Below are positions 33,915 through 40,879 of a DNA stretch of 64,000 nt, piece by piece. The translations under genes were made by a program, and so were the position numbers. The notes under the pieces were generated by a model. It worked only from the letters and a program-made list of their open reading frames with translations. It did not search any database and was not told the origin of the DNA. Within the stretch, counting starts at the first letter, position 1; every line of letters begins with the position of its first letter. Source of the DNA: Propionibacteriaceae bacterium (GTDB lineage Bacteria; Actinomycetota; Actinomycetes; Propionibacteriales; Propionibacteriaceae). The stretch covers positions 48,068 to 112,067 of the forward strand of contig JAFKJK010000015.1 of assembly GCA_017306015.1 (NCBI GenBank). The letters are read 5' to 3'.

Positions 33915-35129
33915 TCAGTGGGCTCTGACGACCTGGACCGCCGACGGTGTCACGGCGTAGGTGTCGACGGTGCCCCCGGCCAGGGACGCCACCTGCCCCG
34001 GTCTGGCCAGGACCGCACCGACCGCGACGATGAGCGGGATCAGCGACGGCGGGTCGGCGAGGATCGGCGTGAGCACCTCCGCGCTGTGCCGGAGCGGAGG
34101 ACGCCGGCCGATCGAGGAGGCGAGGCTGCCCAGGATCGCGCGGCGAGTGCGGTGTCGCTCCGCGGCACCCAGTGCGATCGCCATGGTGGACCGGGTGCGG
34201 ACGCCGGCCCGGGTGAGCAACGGGACGGCGGGCAGGGCGTCGCCCCGGGTCAGTGCGATGGTGAGCGCCGGCAGGTCGACCCCTGCCGCCGCGGCGTTTC
34301 CGGGCTCGATCGTGCGGGGGTTGCATTCGATGAACGACGGACGGCCGTCGATGTGCAGGTAGTCGAGGGTGAGGCCGCCGTGCCAGCCGAGGTGCCGACC
34401 GAGCGTCTGGATGGCCTCGACCGCACGCGGATGGTCGACGCTGAGCCGGGCCGCCGCGCTGCCCCCGGCACCGACGGCGAGCTGCTCGCTGACCGCGCCG
34501 GCGAGCAGGCGTCCATGCTCGAAGACGGCCTGGACCTGGGCGTACCGGCCCTCGGCGCACGCCTGCACCATCACCGGCATCGAGTCGTCGGCCGCGGTGA
34601 ACCGCTGCCACAGCGCGCGGGCCTCTCCCGGACCGGATGCGCGGGCAACACCGCGTCCCGCGGTGGAGAAGGCCGCCTTCACCCAGACCGGGAAGCCGAC
34701 CGCTTCCAGGTCGCCGTCGCTGCGGACCAGGCGCCACTCGGGCTGCGGGAGGCCGAGCGCGTCCAGCAGTGCGGCGAACGCGGTCTTGGACTGCACCTGA
34801 TCGAAGGCGTCGATGGCGGCCACGGCAACGGCGGCGTGCGGGAGCAGGTGCCGTCCCGCGGCGAAGAGCCAGGCCTGCTCGTGGGTCGGCAGCAGGGCGT
34901 CGAAGTCACCCGAGGCCATCAGTGCGTCCACCCGCTGCAGGTAGCCCACCGGGTCGGCAGAGGGCGCCGGCGCGGGGTGGACGCGTCGGCACCACCGGCT
35001 GAACCGCACGATCGGCAGCGCGGCGGAACTGACCGCCTCGACCTCCACACCGGACCGTCCCAGCACAGTGGTGAACTCCCGGGCGGTCAGCGAAGACGCC
35101 TCCGACAACAGCACACGGGGTCGTCTCAC
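33915..35129 (-). CDS. ATP-grasp domain protein
   Basis: A 404-residue ATP-grasp ligase-like protein. An N-terminal Rossmann-like part (1-110) has LLPTHEQAWLFAAG. The ATP-grasp core shows SKTAFAALLDALGLPQPEW, FPVWVKAAFSTAGRGV with the ATP-binding Lys, GGLTLDYL, and the metal site FIECNPRTIEPGNAAAAGVD. The C-terminal hydrophobic patch (SLIPLIVAVGAVLA) is unusual. The pathway is unknown; relatives join an amino acid or acid to an amine. The start has no clear ribosome-binding site and could be leaderless. Confidence 0.8.
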   Translation of the reverse strand: MRRPRVLLSEASSLTAREFTTVLGRSGVEVEAVSSAALPIVRFSRWCRRVHPAPAPSADPVGYLQRVDALMASGDFDALLPTHEQAWLFAAGRHLLPHAAVAVAAIDAFDQVQSKTAFAALLDALGLPQPEWRLVRSDGDLEAVGFPVWVKAAFSTAGRGVARASGPGEARALWQRFTAADDSMPVMVQACAEGRYAQVQAVFEHGRLLAGAVSEQLAVGAGGSAAARLSVDHPRAVEAIQTLGRHLGWHGGLTLDYLHIDGRPSFIECNPRTIEPGNAAAAGVDLPALTIALTRGDALPAVPLLTRAGVRTRSTMAIALGAAERHRTRRAILGSLASSIGRRPPLRHSAEVLTPILADPPSLIPLIVAVGAVLARPGQVASLAGGTVDTYAVTPSAVQVVRAH

Positions 35130-35305
35130 AGCTGTCGAGGCTAGCCCTCCCCAGCGGCCACGACTCAGAAGTGCTCGCACCGAGAACGTGACGACCAGCC
35201 GCGCTGCGCGCGCTCCGGAGGCGCTGGGAGCGAAGGTGTGCTGAGAAGTGTCGAGCGCTCGGCCAGCCGGGCTGCGGTAGCTTTCAGCCAGGCCGGGGAG
35301 GTGGG

Positions 35306-36598
35306 ATGGCTGATCAGAGCGCCACGGTGGTCGCGGATCGCATCAGCGGTGCGCCGCTCATCGTGCTCACGCTGCGCGGCGCTGTCGTCGGTCTCGCCGC
35401 AGGGGCCGGTGCCGCCGCCTACATCTGGGTCGAGCACGGCCTCAGCCACGCGCTGTGGCACGGGCTTCCCGCGCTGTTCGGTGCCGCGGACGCGCAGTGG
35501 TGGCTCGTGCTCGGGCTCCCGATCCTCGGCGGCCTGCTCACCTGGGCCGCGATGCGGCTGCCGGGCCGCGGCGGGCACTCACCGCTCGCCGGGCTCGCCC
35601 TCGACATCGGGCCCGATCGGCTCGCGTCCGTCCTCCTCGCCGCCCTGGCCAGCCTCGCCTTCGGGGCGGTGCTCGGACCCGAGGCGCCGCTGGTGGCGAT
35701 CGGGACGGCCGCCGGTGCGGCGCTGGTGCGCTCGGCGCAGCCGGCGTCCCGGCAGGTGATGATGATCGTCGGCGCGATGGCAGCGGTCGGCGCGGTGCTG
35801 GGGAATCCGGTGGTCACCATGGTGCTGCTGCTCGAACTCACCCTCGCGGCCGGCACCCGGCTGGCCACGCCGGCCGTCCTGCTGCCCTCACTGGCCGGCC
35901 TCGGCAGCGGCTACCTGCTCCAGGTCGGGGTTGCGCAGTGGACGGGTCTCGGCGCGGTCAGGCTGAGTCTCCCGGGCCTGGCCGCCTACCCGGACGTGGC
36001 CGTGGTCGACCTGCTGACCGCGGTGCCGCTGGCCCTCGTGGTCGCGATCCTGGCGTTGCTCGCCCGGCTCGGCGGCCTGCGCCTCGAACAGAGTGCCCAC
36101 CGGGCGCCGCTCGTCTGGCTGCTGGTGGCCGGCGCCGTCACAGGCCTCGCCGCGCTCGGCGGGGCGGCCCTGACCGGCACCCGGACGGAGCTGGTCCTGT
36201 TCGCCGGCCAGGCGTCCATGACCGACTACCTTGCCCTCGGTTCTGCGGCAACCGCCCTGATCGTCCTCGCCGCCAAGTTCGTCGCTTACGTGGCCTGCCT
36301 CGGTGGCGGCTTCCGGGGCGGTGCGCTCTTTCCCGCGATCTCGATCGGGACGCTGCTCGCGGTGTCCGCCGCGCTGGTCGTCCCCGGGACGGCGGTGGCC
36401 CCGCTCGCTGCCGTGGCGATCGCCGCGGCCACGGCGGCCGGCATGCGGCTGCCCTTCACCGCCGTGCTGCTGGGCGCGCTACTGACCGCGTCCGCGGGAC
36501 CGGCCACCGCGGTCCTCGCCATCGTCGGTGCGATCGTCGGGATGCTGCTCCGCCTCGCCGCCGAGTTCCGGGTGCCCGCCGTCGCCTCCGGCCACTGA
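35306..36598 (+). CDS. ClC-type chloride channel or H+/Cl- antiporter
   Basis: A 430-residue membrane protein with ten or more helices. The ClC signatures seen are GPEAPLVAIG (the GxEGP-type motif, with Ala for Gly), GGGFRGGALFPA (G-x-F-x-P region) and GMRLPFTAVLLG near the end. The first loop GRGGHSPLAG takes the place of the usual GSGIP, so anion selectivity may differ. The start follows GGGGAGGTGGG. The last 120 bases overlap the 3' end of the opposite-strand K+ channel gene. Confidence 0.85.
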   Translation: MADQSATVVADRISGAPLIVLTLRGAVVGLAAGAGAAAYIWVEHGLSHALWHGLPALFGAADAQWWLVLGLPILGGLLTWAAMRLPGRGGHSPLAGLALDIGPDRLASVLLAALASLAFGAVLGPEAPLVAIGTAAGAALVRSAQPASRQVMMIVGAMAAVGAVLGNPVVTMVLLLELTLAAGTRLATPAVLLPSLAGLGSGYLLQVGVAQWTGLGAVRLSLPGLAAYPDVAVVDLLTAVPLALVVAILALLARLGGLRLEQSAHRAPLVWLLVAGAVTGLAALGGAALTGTRTELVLFAGQASMTDYLALGSAATALIVLAAKFVAYVACLGGGFRGGALFPAISIGTLLAVSAALVVPGTAVAPLAAVAIAAATAAGMRLPFTAVLLGALLTASAGPATAVLAIVGAIVGMLLRLAAEFRVPAVASGH

Positions 36599-37075
36599 CC
36601 GGCCACTGCGGACCCGGTCCTGAAGCAGCGTCACCAGGGCGGCGACGAAGATCAGGTTGAACGCGAGCTGCACCGACACCGCCAGGCGGCCGAGTTGGCC
36701 GGACGCGCTGATGTCGCCGAAGCCGACCGTGGACATCGTGGTCAGCGAGAAGTACAGCGCGTCCAGCCGGGTGTGCAGTCCGGTCACCTCGCCGGGCAGG
36801 TCGGTGGCCAGCAGGTAGTAGCCCAGCGAGAATCCGACCAGGACCAGCTCGAAGGCGAGCAACAGGTGGACGGCCCGCAGCCTTCGCCGCGCCTGTCCGG
36901 CCTCCTCGACGACGACCCACGCGACGACGGTCACGCACAGGACGGCGGCCAGCGCGCCGAGCACCTCGCCGACCGGCGCGTCGTCGGCGTCCAGCGGCAC
37001 GAGGAAGTAGAGGGTCAGGATCGCCACCGGCAGCCCGACCCTCCCGATCGCCGGATGGCCGCGCAGCCGGGTCAC
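36479..37075 (-). CDS. Two-helix-filter potassium channel family protein
   Basis: A 198-residue membrane protein with four to five hydrophobic segments. The pore sequence is LDALYFSLTTMSTVGFGDI, the K+ selectivity filter TVGFGD. The C-terminus is a 30-residue charged tail without a visible RCK domain; that tail is coded antisense to the clcA-like gene. The GTG overlaps the AI-2E gene stop by 4 bases. It is the last gene of the 40699-36479 operon. Confidence 0.82.
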   Translation of the reverse strand: MTRLRGHPAIGRVGLPVAILTLYFLVPLDADDAPVGEVLGALAAVLCVTVVAWVVVEEAGQARRRLRAVHLLLAFELVLVGFSLGYYLLATDLPGEVTGLHTRLDALYFSLTTMSTVGFGDISASGQLGRLAVSVQLAFNLIFVAALVTLLQDRVRSGRSVAGGDGGHPELGGEAEQHPDDRTDDGEDRGGRSRGRGQ

Positions 37076-38241
37076 GGGCTCGTGCCCTCCGCGACGGGTT
37101 CGTGCGGCGAGGCCGTCCGGGCGTCCTGCCGCGGCACCAGCACACCCTTCACGACAAGCAGGACCGACGCGGTGACGGGGACGGCGACCAGCGCTCCGAC
37201 CAGCCCGAGCAGGGTGCCGCCGATCATGGCGCCGATCAGGACGAGCGCGCCCGGGACCGACACCGCACGGTTCATCACCCTGGGAGTGATCACGTACGCC
37301 TCGACCTGCATGTAGAGCAGGTAGACCACGGCGAAGGCGCACCCGGCCCACCAGGAGCCCAGGAAGGCGACCGCGGTGGCGAGGATCCAGAACAGCACCG
37401 ACCCGATCATCGGGACGAGGGTGATCACCAGCGCGAGCACGGCGAGCACCACGGCGTACGGCACCCCGAGCAGGGTGAGGAGGAGGAAGGAGAACGCGGC
37501 GTTGAGGCCCGACAGCGTCACCCCGCCGGACACGAACCCGCCGACGGCTGCCGTGATCTGATCGGTCAGCCGGGCCAGCCGGGGACGGCTGTAGGCGGGC
37601 GCGAGCCGGTAGAAGCCCGCCTTGATCGCGTCGAGGGACGCCAGGAAGTACAGCACCAGCACCGCGACGATGACGGTCGCCGAGAGGGCGTTCACCAGCC
37701 CCGCCCCGAACGACAGCAGTCCCGTGCCGAGGGCGAAGAGGTGGGCCGGATCGGCGAGCCACCTTCCGACCTGGGCCAGTCCGGCGTCGTAGGCGGGGCC
37801 ACCTCCGCTCGCCGCCGACAGCGCGGCGAACCAGCCGGAGGCGCGGACGCCGGCGACATAGGTCGGCACGTTGCCCGCGAAGCCGACGACCTGGTCGATC
37901 GCGGCCGGCACCACGAACGCCACGATCGCCAGCGCCACCAGCGCCAGTCCGGTGAACACGACCAGGACGCTGCGTCCGCGCGGCAACCCCGCTGCCTGGA
38001 GCCGGCCGACGACCGGGTCGAGGGCCAGGGCGAGGAAGAGGGCGATCCCCACCGACAGGACGATCGTCGCCAGCGAGACCACCGCGGCCGCCAGCGTGAC
38101 GGCCAGCAGCACGCCGACGGTGCCGACGAACGCGCGCACCAGCGGCCGCGCCGGCTCGGTCATGACCCGCAGCGGCTGGCGCCCCGGCGCGTTGGGCGCG
38201 TCCTCGGGCTCCTCCTCCGGCCGCACAGCGAGTTCAGCCAT
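37072..38241 (-). CDS. AI-2E family transporter
   Basis: A 389-residue polytopic protein of the AI-2E/PerM family. It has an N-terminal acidic tail, two helices (VLLAVTLAAAVVSLATIVLS, then IALFLALALDP), the conserved central amphipathic part and the C-terminal signature VEAYVITPRVMNRAVSVPGA with GALVAVPVTASV. Some members act as Na+/H+ antiporters; the autoinducer role is only known for a few. It lies in the middle of the envelope operon. Confidence 0.85.
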   Translation of the reverse strand: MAELAVRPEEEPEDAPNAPGRQPLRVMTEPARPLVRAFVGTVGVLLAVTLAAAVVSLATIVLSVGIALFLALALDPVVGRLQAAGLPRGRSVLVVFTGLALVALAIVAFVVPAAIDQVVGFAGNVPTYVAGVRASGWFAALSAASGGGPAYDAGLAQVGRWLADPAHLFALGTGLLSFGAGLVNALSATVIVAVLVLYFLASLDAIKAGFYRLAPAYSRPRLARLTDQITAAVGGFVSGGVTLSGLNAAFSFLLLTLLGVPYAVVLAVLALVITLVPMIGSVLFWILATAVAFLGSWWAGCAFAVVYLLYMQVEAYVITPRVMNRAVSVPGALVLIGAMIGGTLLGLVGALVAVPVTASVLLVVKGVLVPRQDARTASPHEPVAEGTSP

Positions 38242-38269
38242 TTCCAGGTCCCTCCCGCCCCCGGCCGGG

Positions 38270-39577
38270 TCAGCCGGCCTCGTCCGGCCGTGCCAGGACG
38301 TCGGCCAGGACGATCGCAGCGACCGCCGCGACAGCGATGGTGCAGACCAGACCGAACGAGATCGGCCGGTTCATCGCCAGGACGACAACCGCCAGGCTCG
38401 CGACCGCCGCCCGAACCGCGATGCGGCGTCGGTGCAGCCACCGCCCGAACCCACCCGTCCGGACGCCGTGGTCAGCGCTCCAGTCGCGTGCTCCTGCAGT
38501 CAGCGTGGCGTAGCGCGTCCGGACGCCGGCCGCCGGACGGGACTCGCCACCGAGGTACGCCACCAGCGTGATCACCGCGGCCAGGGTGACGGTGGCCAGC
38601 GCGAGCTCCCCGATCGCGCCGGTGGCGGCGTCGTAGAAGGTCAGCAGGACGTCCGCGGGCATCACCGAGGCCGGCACGCTCGCCTGCGCGACGACCCGGG
38701 CGACGGCGAGCCCCGCGATGACGACGAGCGCCCCCAGCCCCATCCCGATGCCGGCCCACGCGGCGGCGAACCAGCGACGCCTGCTGACGAGCACCCCGCC
38801 GGCGAACAGCGCGAGCACGACCGGCCCGAGCCAGTAGCCGGTGGCCAGTGCGCCCTGGTAGGCCAGCCGCACCGTCGCGAGCTGGTCGGACCGGACGAGG
38901 ATGACGGTCCTGTCGATGGCCGGGATGGCCGAGGCGAAGGCGAAGCCCTTGTCGAGGAGCGCCTGCTTCGCCTGGGCGATCAGCGGACCGATCCTGACCC
39001 CGACGCCCGCGTCGGTGATCGTCACAGCCGAGTCGGGATCTCCCTGGAGCGCCCCGATCAGCTGGCTGTGCGAGAGCCGGAGGCTCTCCTGCCACGCGGT
39101 GCCGAACGCATCGGATGCCACCGCCCTGGCGACGGCGGCCTGCACGGCCGAACGCAGTCCGGCCGCCGCCGGACCGCGGAGCGCCTCCAGCGCCACCGAG
39201 GCCCGCGGCCGCTGGACCACCTGCTCGATCCCGTCCACGAGGTCGTCCACGAGCCCGTCGATGTCGACCTTCTCGGTGATCGCGGCCATCACCTGGTCGG
39301 TGAGGTAGGCCTGCACCCGCGGGTCCTTCACCAGCGGGCCGTAGGCCGCGACGACCGCGTCCGTGTCGCTGAGCAGCACCCTGGCCCAGCCGGACACGAC
39401 GGCCACCGGCGTGAGCAGGGAGGCGAGCACGATCAGCGCAGCGGCGACGACGGCCCGCCAGCGCGGCCCCCGCACCGGACGGTCGGCGAGTTGCGCGGAG
39501 AGTTCCGCGTTGGCCGACTCCAGCTCCGCGAGCCGCTGCTCCAGGGCGGCGACGTCGGGGACGGTCTGTTCAGTCAT
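38270..39577 (-). CDS. Large membrane protein with extracytoplasmic domain, unknown function
   Basis: A 435-residue protein. An N-terminal coiled-coil (VAALEQRLAELESANAELSA, 10-30), a membrane helix near 42-65, and a roughly 200-residue outer domain (LSDTDAVVAAYGPLVKDPRV onward) are followed by three helices and a basic cytoplasmic loop. Two more helices end the protein. The arrangement is common in actinobacterial operons with SHOCT proteins, but no activity is known. It is 7 bases from the SHOCT gene before it. Confidence 0.65.
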   Translation of the reverse strand: MTEQTVPDVAALEQRLAELESANAELSAQLADRPVRGPRWRAVVAAALIVLASLLTPVAVVSGWARVLLSDTDAVVAAYGPLVKDPRVQAYLTDQVMAAITEKVDIDGLVDDLVDGIEQVVQRPRASVALEALRGPAAAGLRSAVQAAVARAVASDAFGTAWQESLRLSHSQLIGALQGDPDSAVTITDAGVGVRIGPLIAQAKQALLDKGFAFASAIPAIDRTVILVRSDQLATVRLAYQGALATGYWLGPVVLALFAGGVLVSRRRWFAAAWAGIGMGLGALVVIAGLAVARVVAQASVPASVMPADVLLTFYDAATGAIGELALATVTLAAVITLVAYLGGESRPAAGVRTRYATLTAGARDWSADHGVRTGGFGRWLHRRRIAVRAAVASLAVVVLAMNRPISFGLVCTIAVAAVAAIVLADVLARPDEAG

Positions 39578-39584
39578 CGCGCGC

Positions 39585-39875
39585 TCAGCCGAGCAGCCGG
39601 GCCTTGGCGGCGGCGAACTCGGCGTCGTCGAGCACACCGGCCGCCCGGAGCCCGGCGAGCCGCTCCAACTGCTCGACCAGACCCTCGGTCGCCGCAGGCG
39701 CTGGCGGCGCAGCCACCGCCGGCGGCGTCTGGACGAGCTCACCGTCGGCCGCCGTCCGCCGCTGGTACTGGCGGTTGGCGACCGCGCCGGTCACCGCCTG
39801 GGCGGTACCGGCGATGACCGCGGTCCGCGCGGCCGTGGCGAGGAGCCCGGGGCGTCCTCCGCGTCCGATGGGCAT
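39585..39875 (-). CDS. Small SHOCT-domain protein
   Basis: A 96-residue protein. It has a short hydrophobic Ala/Gly-rich stretch (AARTAVIAGTAQAVTGAVA), a Pro/Ala linker and a C-terminal SHOCT domain (EQLERLAGLRAAGVLDDAEF, AAAKARLLG). SHOCT is a short helical oligomerisation/tethering motif. It is the third gene of the operon starting at 40699. Confidence 0.82.
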   Translation of the reverse strand: MPIGRGGRPGLLATAARTAVIAGTAQAVTGAVANRQYQRRTAADGELVQTPPAVAAPPAPAATEGLVEQLERLAGLRAAGVLDDAEFAAAKARLLG

Positions 39876-39888
39876 GGCCGTCCCTTCC

Positions 39889-40311
39889 CTAGACCGGGAC
39901 GCCGGCGAGACCGGCGACCTCGTTGACGACTTCGGCGGAGAACCGCTCCACCTGACGGACGCGGGTCTCCCCGTCGCGGGCCGCGCGCGCCAGCCGGCGC
40001 GCCCACGTGTTCTCGAGCAGGACGACCAGGGCGAGCTCGCCCCGGCCCAGGCCCGCGCCGAGTTGGCGCAGGTCGTCGTCCCCGATCAGTCCCGGGACGA
40101 GCGGACGCACCCCCGCGAGCCCGAACTCGTCGGAGAGATCGTCGAGCTCGACGACGGCAGCCGCTCCGTCGACTCCACCGCGGACCAGGGCAAGGTCGAG
40201 CAGCGTGATCACCCCGGCCGTGGTGACGTCGCGGAGTTCGGCCGTCACCTCGTCCGGCGGAGCGGCGTCGGAGAACTCGACGACGTACAGGTCGGCGGGC
40301 CCGAAGCTCAT
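39889..40311 (-). CDS. DUF6325-type protein
   Basis: A 140-residue soluble protein with MSFGPADLYVVEFSDA at the N-terminus, ITLLDLALVRGGVDG and GELALVVLLENTWARRLA. This is the pattern of the DUF6325 family of actinobacteria, which is often placed beside SHOCT genes. The beta-alpha-beta layout suggests a small ferredoxin-like fold. Function is unknown. Confidence 0.7.
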   Translation of the reverse strand: MSFGPADLYVVEFSDAAPPDEVTAELRDVTTAGVITLLDLALVRGGVDGAAAVVELDDLSDEFGLAGVRPLVPGLIGDDDLRQLGAGLGRGELALVVLLENTWARRLARAARDGETRVRQVERFSAEVVNEVAGLAGVPV

Positions 40312-40324
40312 CGTGTCACCACCC

Positions 40325-40699
40325 TCACGCGAGTGCTTTGGCCTTGAGCTGCCCGTACTCCTCGGCGGTGATCGCCCCGGAGTCCAGCAGTCCCTTTGCG
40401 TTCGCGATCTGGGACGCCGGGTCCACGGCCGAGACCGAGCGGATGTAGTCGTCGGTCACCTGCCGGGCCGACCGCTGGGCCTGCGCCGCCCGCTCGTTCA
40501 TGCCGCGGCCTCGCGCGATCACGTAGATCAGTGCGGTGAGCGGCGGGGCGATCAGGAGGCAGAGCAGCCAGACGACCTTGATGCCGCCGGTGAGGCCAGG
40601 GTCGCGGAAGACGTCGACGATCACCTGGAAGAGGACCATCAGATAGGAGATGAACACGAAGCCCCAGATCATCAGCCAGAAGAAGTCCCAGAAGCCCAC
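40325..40699 (-). CDS. PLDc_N-like two-helix protein with SHOCT domain
   Basis: A 124-residue protein with two membrane helices (WLMIWGFVFISYLMVLFQVI and KVVWLLCLLIAPPLTALIYV) of the PLDc_N type, a short Gln/Arg-rich linker and a C-terminal SHOCT motif (NAKGLLDSGAITAEEYGQLK). The GTG follows GGAGAGC. It is a close paralogue of the gene at 54401. It is the first gene of the operon and divergent from the LuxR regulator. Confidence 0.85.
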   Translation of the reverse strand: MGFWDFFWLMIWGFVFISYLMVLFQVIVDVFRDPGLTGGIKVVWLLCLLIAPPLTALIYVIARGRGMNERAAQAQRSARQVTDDYIRSVSAVDPASQIANAKGLLDSGAITAEEYGQLKAKALA

Positions 40700-40804
40700 A
40701 ACAGCTCTCCTTGTCGGTGTTCCGGCGCCGGCCAGATCGACGGCGCCGCCGCCCACGGTGGGCGTGCAGGCAATCGTTGGGCATCGGCGGCGAGCGGGCA
40801 TCAC

Positions 40805-40851
40805 CCCGAAAGGGTGAAAGTGGCCCGGCGGGGCATCGCGCACCTTTCGGG
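40805..40851. promoter_or_regulatory. Interrupted inverted repeat in divergent promoter region
   Basis: CCCGAAAGGGTG at 40805-40816 and CACCTTTCGGG at 40841-40851 are inverted copies differing by one missing base, 24 bases apart. They sit between the SHOCT gene and the LuxR gene, 28 bases before the latter. A regulator binding here could control both directions. Confidence 0.5.
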
Positions 40852-40879
40852 CGCGACCACTACGGCTTACAGTCGAGCC

